From assembly GCF_023159225.1 (NCBI RefSeq), contig NC_063172.1, positions 41,669,832 to 41,733,831 on the forward strand: a stretch of DNA of 64,000 nt. Direction: 5' to 3'. This DNA is from Perognathus longimembris pacificus (lineage: Eukaryota; Chordata; Mammalia; Rodentia; Heteromyidae). The notes under the pieces were generated by a model. That model was not told the DNA's origin and searched no databases. It saw nothing but the letters and a program-made list of their open reading frames with translations. Position numbers and translations under genes: made by a program. Of the stretch, positions 57,296 through 64,000 are shown in pieces (position 1 is the first letter of the stretch; every line of letters starts with the position of its first letter).

Positions 57296-57475
57296 TTTTT
57301 AAGGCTGCCATTTTAATTTTGAGCCATCCTTTATTTATAGCCTTGTGTTGGTCAGTTGGAGGTAAGAGCCTGTCTTACTTATTTTCTGGGGTTGGCTTTA
57401 AACAATTTTCCTCAAATTAGTCTCTTGAGTATCTAGGATTATAGGGTTGATCCACAAGTTTCTGGCTTTTTAATA
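57296..57475 (-). mobile_element. Left half of composite SINE, antisense
   Basis: GGTCAGTTGGAGGTAAGAGC, TCTCTTGAGTATCTAGGATT and ATAGGGTTGATCCACAAGTT match the reverse left half. The right half is missing or replaced by the neighbouring IDL-Geo. Confidence 0.6.
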
Positions 57476-57655
57476 TGCTTTCAAAATAAGGTTTTGGTGA
57501 TTCAATAGTAGAGATTTTAGATGATTATTTCTTATACAGATTAATGTATTAGATTTATGAAGCAAAAATAATATTAAATAACTTTTATAACAAATATTTA
57601 GCAGATTCTTTAAACTACAATCAAAATATTGTCCTTCTTTTCAAGTAAACATAAA

Positions 57656-57903
57656 TGGCCAGGCACCGAGATCTCATGGAGTAACACTTAGCCACCTAGG
57701 AGGTTGAGATATGAGGACTGTGGTTTGAAATTATCCCCTGAAGGAAAGTTTATAAGATGATTATCTCCAATTAACCACCAAAAGCCAGAAGTGAAGCTAT
57801 GGCTAAAGCAAGAGAGCAATAAAGCTCTCTCTGAGTGATAATGCTCAGGGATAATGCCCAGGACCTGAGTTCATGCTCCTTGACCAGTTCAAAAACATAG
57901 CAA
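57656..57903 (+). mobile_element. Composite SINE
   Basis: TGGCCAGGCACCGAGATCTC, ACCTAGGAGGTTGAGATATG, TCTCCAATTAACCACCAAAA, GGGATAATGCCCAGGACCTG follow the composite order. Confidence 0.8.
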
Positions 57904-58140
57904 CAAATGAAACCACAAATGCATATAAATTGCTCTCAGTAACTAAAACATGTCCATATTACTTACACTAAAATATTTCCAGGTTACTAAAAATGGAAAC
58001 AGTATTACAGAGAACATACCATTATCGAATACATATACTCATTTTCATACTTTATATTTACTACATTCTGTCAAAGTTTAAGTAGTGAAATTGATGGTGA
58101 TAAAACCTTTTATCTTCTGGTAAGTGTGGATAGGGACAAC
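57904..58140. other. Unassigned AT-rich DNA
   Basis: Nothing recognisable seen. Confidence 0.5.
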
Positions 58141-58146
58141 TCACAT

Positions 58147-58322
58147 AATCTTCTTAAGAACATGCTGCTGTAAATATCTCTTATCTAAAACCAGCAGGAA
58201 GCCAACACTCTTGTCATCTAATGTTGGTGGTGTCTGCTCACGGTACCGAAACTGAAGCTCACCCCTGGTTGGATATATAGAAAACAGATATTCTTTACTG
58301 TTGAACTTAAAACTCTAGTCCT
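58147..58322 (-). other. Short coding-like segment of unknown origin
   Basis: On the minus strand about 57 codons are open after a TAG. They read with a balanced amino-acid mix (for example GELQFRYREQTPPTLDDKSV) and end in TGA just after HVLKKIM. The start follows a T-rich stretch ending in AG, so it might be a last exon, a processed-pseudogene piece or chance. I do not recognise a family. A run this long is not rare by chance in 64 kb. Confidence 0.2.
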
Positions 58323-58329
58323 TTTTATG

Positions 58330-58974
58330 AAAAAATCCAAATAGGTACTATGGTAGCATATAAAGGATTCTTTTCTTCCTTTGAACATAATGTTACTTGA
58401 CACACTCACTTTTTACTAAGGATAGAAGAAAAGGTTTCCACAAGATTAGGAAAAGAATAGTAAGCATTGTATAGTGGAAATTTTATGGACAGAAACTTTT
58501 GTGTTTGTTCGTTTACAAATTAGATGTGTGACCTTAGGCAAGTCATAACAATGTCCCTGGAAAATAAAATGAGATTCTATTACCTAGGTTTGGAGTATTG
58601 AGAGATTCAACTTTGATGACATACATTACATGCTTTATATGAAATGACACATTAACAAATCTCTCACTTTTCTTTTGGATTCCTAATTCGCTAGATTTAA
58701 ATTTTTAATGAATTAATGAAATAATTATTTAAATTCTGAAGAAGCTATTACAATTCAGAATTTATTAGCTAAAGATTTTACTAAGATCAAATGAGAAATG
58801 AGATGACTCAAAGTTTTCAAATTATTTGAGTAATCAGAGAATACATAATACTTACATGATTTTTATGATTTATTTTATCATAATTTTTAGTCTATAGTCC
58901 TGATTTCATGGTCCTTGACTTTTATAAGTAGTGTTTTTCTATTTTCAAAATATGCATTAATAATTTTTCTTAAT
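58330..58974. other. Unassigned AT-rich DNA
   Basis: No recognisable gene or repeat. Confidence 0.5.
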
Positions 58975-58977
58975 TTT

Positions 58978-59172
58978 TTTAACAGTCCTGGGGCTTGAAC
59001 TCACAGCCTGCACACTGTCCATGGCTTCTTTTTGCTCAAGGCTCGCACTCTACCACTTGTGCCAAAGTGCCACTTCTGGGTTTTTCTATATGTAGTGCTG
59101 AAGAATTAAACCAAAGTCTTCATGTATGAGAGGTAAGCACTAGCAGTACTGCTAGGCCATATTCTTATCTCT
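58978..59172 (-). mobile_element. Old IDL-Geo SINE
   Basis: AACAGTCCTGGGGCTTGAAC, TTTGCTCAAGGCTCGCACTC, CTATATGTAGTGCTGAAGAA and CTGCTAGGCCATATTCTTAT in antisense order, diverged. Confidence 0.85.
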
Positions 59173-59484
59173 TGCATGGTTTTATAGCATTGGTGCATCA
59201 TAACTTCTTGTCTGTGTTTCTAAAAATGTATTGACTGAAAGGAAAAAAAATCTATTCCATTTAATTTCCTAGAAAAATTATGTGAAGAACTGTACCAAAA
59301 TATATAATTTATTCTTTAAACTTTAAAAAATAATTCATCAATGAATTAGTCTAAATATGATATTTAATTTAAATGTCTCTTTTGTGGTGAACTCTTGACT
59401 CCCCCAAAGGCTAAATAAGTGTTTACCACTACACAATAGCACCAAATCCCTAAATTCTTCAGATAATCTAGTTTTTAAAAACTC
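59173..59484. other. Unassigned AT-rich DNA
   Basis: Nothing recognisable; a small diverged antisense L1 3' scrap (ACATAAGTAAGGTAGTGAGT) follows at about 59490-59520. Confidence 0.4.
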
Positions 59485-59734
59485 TATTTTACAGTTACAT
59501 AAGTAAGGTAGTGAGTACACATAGCTGTCACCTAGTAGTTTAACCTCCTTCTTCTATCAGTTCTATCCATGATGGTCTTCTAAGAGTCATGGTAAATATT
59601 GATTACTTCTGCTTTTCAATTTTATGATAAATCTGTGTATGACCACAACTAACATTGTAAGATGTGGTATAAAATGATATCATAATCCATTTTGTACTGC
59701 CATAATAAATACAACTGAGAGAAATGTATAGCTA

Positions 59735-59885
59735 GTCACTGGTGTGGATCACACCTGTAATACTAGCTACCCAGGAGGCAGAGCTTGAGAGGATGTATGT
59801 CTGATGCCAGCACAAGTAGAAAACTCCACAAAGCTTCATCAACAACTAACCAGCAAAATGCTCAGCTGAAGGTATGTGACATTAA
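59735..59885 (+). mobile_element. Left half of composite SINE
   Basis: CTGGTGTGGATCACACCTGT, AGCTACCCAGGAGGCAGAGC and TCAACAACTAACCAGCAAAA match the left half; the right half is missing after about 59875. Confidence 0.65.
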
Positions 59886-60162
59886 TTTTGGAGGGAGTCA
59901 ACACTCTCAAATCTTAGCAAATAAATTTTTGGATTATCTGTTCTACTCACTTTAAACAAGTTACCCCAGTATGAAATCATCAAATTCAGTGCATCATGCC
60001 ATATGCACTATTACTGTACCTGAATTTTAAATGTAAAAACTCTAAAGAAAGATTAAATGCAACACTATTAGAGTGCTAATAGTTTTAAGACTCAGTTGAG
60101 CTGAGAACTAGCACTTTGAGTCAAAACTTGATGCTTTGTAAGCTAGCAATCCATTCCAAATC
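59886..60162. other. Unassigned DNA
   Basis: Nothing recognisable seen. Confidence 0.5.
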
Positions 60163-60260
60163 TTTTTCTTTCTTTCTCTCTCTCTTTCTTTCTTTGTCTC
60201 TTTGCCTTTCCTTTCTTTCTCTTCCTTCCTGTCTCTTTCTTTTTCTTTCCTTCTCTCTAC

Positions 60261-60296
<36 letters not shown>

Positions 60297-60450
60297 CTCT
60301 TCTGTCTTTCTTTGTTTCTTTCTCTCACTGTCTTCTTTCCACCTCCCCTCCATCCCTCTTTCCCTTCCTTCTTTCGTTCTTTCCTTCCTTCCTTCCTTCC
60401 TTCCTTCTTTCCTTCCTTCCTTCCTTCCTTCCTTCCTCCCTCTTTTCTTT
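60163..60450 (-). repeat. Polypyrimidine TTTC/TTCC tract
   Basis: About 285 bp nearly all pyrimidine on the plus strand, i.e. GAAA/GGAA on the minus. The mixed TTTC part leads into a pure TTCC part (about 60381-60438). It adjoins the tail side of an antisense SINE, so it may have grown from that A-rich tail. The frames through it are repeat translations. Confidence 0.95.
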
Positions 60451-60461
60451 TTACTTCCTTT

Positions 60462-60691
60462 TTACTGTCTTGGTGCTTGAACTCAGCATCTAGGTACTAT
60501 CTGTGAACTTTTGGGGGTGAAGGCTAGCACTGTGCATTTGACCCACAACTCCACTATTGGATTTTTTCTATGGTTAATTCATGAAAAGAACCTCACAAAT
60601 TTTCTTGCCAATGCTGTTGTTGAACCTCAATCTTCAAATCTCAGACTCCTGCACAGCCAAGCTCACAGGCATTAGCTACTAGCACCAGTCC
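60462..60691 (-). mobile_element. Old composite SINE, antisense
   Basis: TCTTGGTGCTTGAACTCAGC, GTGAAGGCTAGCACTGTGCA, TCTTCAAATCTCAGACTCCT and CTCACAGGCATTAGCTACTA in antisense composite order. Confidence 0.7.
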
Positions 60692-61296
60692 ACTTTTTCA
60701 TATTCATATCTCTCCATATGAGTATCACATTAGCCATTTAATTCACCAAGCATATTTTCAAAGCACTTCCTATTTGAAATCTCAGGAGTTAATGTAACTG
60801 TTATATTACTCAGTACCCCTCAGTCCTTTTTCTACATTAATGAATTTTTGCACCTTTTAGTTAAGCCAGAAGAGAAAGTGCTATATATAAATTCATATTT
60901 TGATATCAGTAATAATGATTCCAGCTTTATTGTTAAGCCTTCTTGATTCATATTACAAAGAACTAATGTTTCAGATTTAAGTAAGAAGAAATTTATTTAG
61001 GCCTATGCCACCTAAAATATCATTAGAAGACTTACAGCGATGTCCAGGTTGAGGTGGGATTTTACGAGCTTCTAGAAAACCCATAGTCCTTTATGGTTCA
61101 TTATGTCAGAATGGTGCTGAGCTAAAGTTTACTCTTCAAACGTCATCAAGTAATTCTCTTAAGCTTTTCACATTATTTGCCCCTGGTAGACAAAATTTAT
61201 TCATGCCTCAATAATAACTCAAGTTAATCTAAGTCTTCAAAGTAGAGAACTAATTTCCAGAGTTGAATCAAGTAGGTTTTCTACAAAGGTGATTAA
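60692..61296. other. Unassigned DNA
   Basis: Nothing recognisable seen. Confidence 0.5.
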
Positions 61297-61305
61297 TGTG
61301 TGTGC

Positions 61306-61337
<32 letters not shown>

Positions 61338-61346
61338 ATGTGTGTG
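61297..61346. repeat. (TG)n microsatellite, interrupted
   Basis: About 25 TG-type units with CG, TT and TA interruptions. Confidence 0.95.
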
Positions 61347-61701
61347 CAGGTACACATCCTCTTCAATTCAAATATTCTTCCAGAAGTGTAAGGGGTGGGT
61401 ATTTGTTCCCAGTGGTTGCTAAACTAAGCTTAGCTAATATGATGCAACAGCTGCTTATTTTGACTCATGATCCACTGATGCAAATGAACAGAACTCACAA
61501 AGATTCATCTCTGGATATGTGTGAAGTAGCATTGTTGAGGCTGCAGGGCAATACAGAGCCAAGCATCCAATCTTGCCTCTTCTGGGCTCAGCTGGAGCTT
61601 CAGTCAGTGGTGTTTGCTCCATCCTAATGATGGCCTGGCTCCACATCGTCTTTTATGTGCCATTTATTTTTTCAAAAATTGAGCTGGAAGTTTCTCATTT
61701 G

Positions 61702-61703
<2 letters not shown>
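61347..61703. other. Unassigned, GC-richer DNA
   Basis: Lies between two TG repeats. Somewhat higher G+C than its flanks, but no domain is recognised in the frames at 61289-61646. Confidence 0.4.

Positions 61704-61753
<50 letters not shown>
61704..61753. repeat. (GT)n microsatellite
   Basis: Twenty-five nearly perfect GT units. Confidence 0.95.
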
Positions 61754-61755
<2 letters not shown>

Positions 61756-62365
61756 CTTAGCACTCTTTCAGAATTGTTTTTCTTTTAATCATCTAAAATT
61801 TCCCTTGATTTCAAAATTAAGTGCTCTGTTACAGATTGAATATTTCTACTTGCTGTAATTGGTAGAAATATTAGTAATAAAACAATACATAATAGTCTTG
61901 TTTTCCGTAGACAAGCAATTTGGAAAAGAATGACTTAGCTAGCAGGTCTGTCAAAAAGTAGTTCTTCCAGGCTTAACATATTTTAGAAACTTGTGCTTAT
62001 CTTAAGTTCAATTTTATGTAGATTTGGGGGGGCATTTATATGATTTCACCTGCACAGAACAGGTTTCAGAACTTTTGAAAGTATGTATAATATAAAACAC
62101 AGCATAATTGAAGGTTAGAGGACAAGAGTCTGATAAGTTGCCTAAATGTTTCTGATTTTGAATTTCTCTCATAGAAAAGAGAACAGTGGCTATTCTTGGG
62201 CTGTCTAAAATTCTAGATCAGTGAGTATTTCTAATTGATTTTAACATTAAGTCAATTGCAAAATATAATAGTATATCTATCTAATTGAAGATTATACTAA
62301 TATTTATAAATTAATATTTTATTATCAATATTTATTTAATATAAAATTAAACTGATTCATCCTAT
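61754..62365. other. Unassigned AT-rich DNA
   Basis: Nothing recognisable; a G-run lies at 62026-62032. Confidence 0.5.
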
Positions 62366-62573
62366 AGCATCAGTCTCACTTCAATAATCCTAGATAATCA
62401 ACAGGCTGAGAATAAAAGACTATAGTTCAAAATTTGCCCAGGCAGCAAAGTCTGAAAGATTCCATCTCTAATGAATCAACAAAAGCCTTACTGTCGTTAT
62501 GACAGGAGTAGTAGAATGCCCGCTATGAGTAAGGTGAATGAGAATTTGAGGCACTGAGTTCAAGACCTGTATT
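62366..62573 (+). mobile_element. Very old composite SINE
   Basis: CAATAATCCTAGATAATCAA, TTGCCCAGGCAGCAAAGTCT, ATTCCATCTCTAATGAATCA and GGCACTGAGTTCAAGACCTG follow the composite order with heavy divergence. Confidence 0.6.
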
Positions 62574-62643
62574 GATAGATGGATAGATACATAGATAGAT
62601 AGATAGATTGATAGATTGATAGATTGATAGAGATAGATAAATA
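62574..62643. repeat. GATA/GATT tetranucleotide repeat
   Basis: A run of GATA units with GATT variants, at the tail of the preceding SINE. Confidence 0.9.
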
Positions 62644-63480
62644 TAGATGGTTTCCTAAGAGCAGTAGACTAAATACTGATTTGCAATCCTTCCCAACTCT
62701 GACCTATTGCCTTCTAATCTCAACTTGATACCTGTGTCTGCTCTGCTCTACTCTGCTCTACTCTGCATTATAGACTCTCCAATTCTTGCTGCTGCTAAGT
62801 CCAGGTTCCATGTCAACTGATTTCCAATTCAATTCTGCCAGAATCTTCCAAATGATAGAGCAGAGGAAAAGTTACACTGTTGAGTAGTGCCTCTGGCAGC
62901 TGCTTCATACATATATTTCTTTTAACCTTCTGATTAATTTAATAGCAATATTATGAAAAATGCTCCAAAAACATTTCTTGCTAGTACATACTGCATTAAT
63001 ACAGTTTACAAAATATGTTCATATGTTAATAGATATTGCATTTGCCTTATTATGTTCAAAACATTTTATTTCCAGAAAACAAATATTTACATAGCTAGGT
63101 TGTTTTGATGAATGTTCCTTGAAGGTTACATTTTGCTGGAGAAAATATATTTGGGTGAACAGTATGGACTAAAATCATAAAATACATTTCAAAGAACATG
63201 GTTTGTGACTTCTGGAAAACCATATAACTGTCACCATAGTTCATGTCTAAAATCATTAGCTATGGCGTCTTAATATAGAAAGCAAGCTATTCTCTTGAGG
63301 ATTTGTACTATTTCATTTCATTTCTGTAATCTAAACTTCTTCAAAGAGCCATGAATGAATTCCCTTCTTCCAACATTAGACTTATTTGGACCCGGGCTAG
63401 TTAACTTGGTAGTTAATGAGACAAAAATCCTAACGGATAATTAAAGAAAAACCTTATTAAAGTAAGTCCTCAGATTTATG
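62644..63480. other. Unassigned DNA
   Basis: Holds a short CTCTG/CTCTA pentamer run at about 62738-62766. No gene recognised. Confidence 0.5.
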
Positions 63481-64000
63481 ACACAAAATACCAGCTCCTT
63501 TGGGACACAGCAAAGGCAGTACTCAGAGGAAAATTTATATCTCTGAGTGCATACACCAACAAACTAGAGAAACAGCAACTCAATAATTTAAGGAAGCACC
63601 TTAATTTTCTGGAGAGAGAACAACAAGCCAAACCCCAAGTAAATAGACGGAAGCAAATAATTAAAATCAAATAAGAATTAAATCAATTAGAGATGAAAAA
63701 AACCACCGAAAGAATCAACAAAACAAAGACTTGGTTCTTTGAAAAAATCCACAAGATAGACAGACCCCTGGCAAACCTGACCAAAAAATGAAGGCAGCAC
63801 ACTCAAATAAACAAGGTAAGAGATGAAACAGGTAACATCACCACAGAAATAACTGCAATTCAGAAAATAATAAGGGACTATTTTGCAAAACTTTATGCCA
63901 ACAAATTCAAGAACTAGGAAGAAATGGATGATTTCCTAGAAAAAATTCATATCCCCAAACTCAATCATGAAGATTTAAACCTTCTGAACAGACCCATATC
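63481..64000 (+). mobile_element. L1 ORF2 fragment, running off the right edge
   Basis: Plus-strand ORF2 between endonuclease and reverse transcriptase, matching the reverse of about 41240-40760 in the full-length copy (GGACACAGCAAAGGCAGTAC; GACAGACCCCTGGCAAACCT; GGAAGAAATGGATGATTTCC). It has in-frame stops (for example AAATAAGAATTAAATC near 63668). It is 5'-truncated near 63480. The 3' end lies beyond the window. Confidence 0.88.

Noticed and set aside
61289..61627. 112-codon frame next to a TG repeat
   Set aside because: Begins with Cys/Val repeat translation; the rest has no recognisable motif.
1..64000. CRISPR arrays, bacterial operons, tRNA or rRNA genes, phage genes
   Set aside because: No spaced direct-repeat array and no prokaryotic gene density. 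All tRNA-like sequences are SINE copies, and repeat content is mammalian.

Overview
This window is a stretch of mammalian, rodent-type nuclear DNA. It is AT-rich, intron-like or intergenic, and no convincing functional protein-coding gene was found. Three things place it in a rodent, most likely a geomyoid (kangaroo rat, pocket mouse or pocket gopher). First, there are many copies of a dimeric SINE whose left half is an ID/tRNA-Ala-like unit and whose right half matches the published description of the IDL-Geo SINE of Geomyoidea. Second, a lone ID-like monomer and B1-like (7SL-derived) elements are present. Third, there is a LINE-1 lineage with a G-rich 3' UTR. The species call is an inference from these repeats and was not tested by a search.

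Layout. 1-9.9 kb: unassigned AT-rich DNA, composite SINEs, a long GAAA/GGAA purine tract, and two L1 insertions with 5' inversions (2978-4016, 8815-9860). 9.9-17.2 kb: several IDL-Geo SINEs, a 5'-truncated L1 (13707-14355), and a 7SL RNA retropseudogene lacking a poly(A) tail (11683-11915) bounded by a perfect 11-bp duplication. 17-31 kb: mostly unassigned AT-rich DNA with old SINEs, a small LTR-like unit (18986-19290) and a tandem pair of B1-like monomers (about 23150-23395). 31.6-32.1 kb: a solo LTR carrying a perfect CRE palindrome. 35.4-37.2 kb: an L1 whose endonuclease region is fused in frame to the ORF2 C-terminus by an internal deletion, later hit by a solo LTR. 37.75-45.18 kb: a full-length, about 7.4-kb L1 on the minus strand with 5' UTR, ORF1, ORF2, 3' UTR and an 11-bp target-site duplication, inactivated by stops and frameshifts. 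45-64 kb: older L1 tails, SINEs, microsatellites, another solo LTR (54023-54699), an old inverted L1 (51740-52810), and an L1 ORF2 fragment running off the right edge.

Nothing here works as a gene pathway; the shared logic is retrotransposition. The L1 machinery explains the target-site duplications and A-rich tails of the SINEs, the tailless 7SL copy and the inverted L1s, while the three clearest LTRs are remnants of endogenous retroviruses. Boundaries backed by target-site duplications are firm. Family names and the ends of old fragments are approximate.
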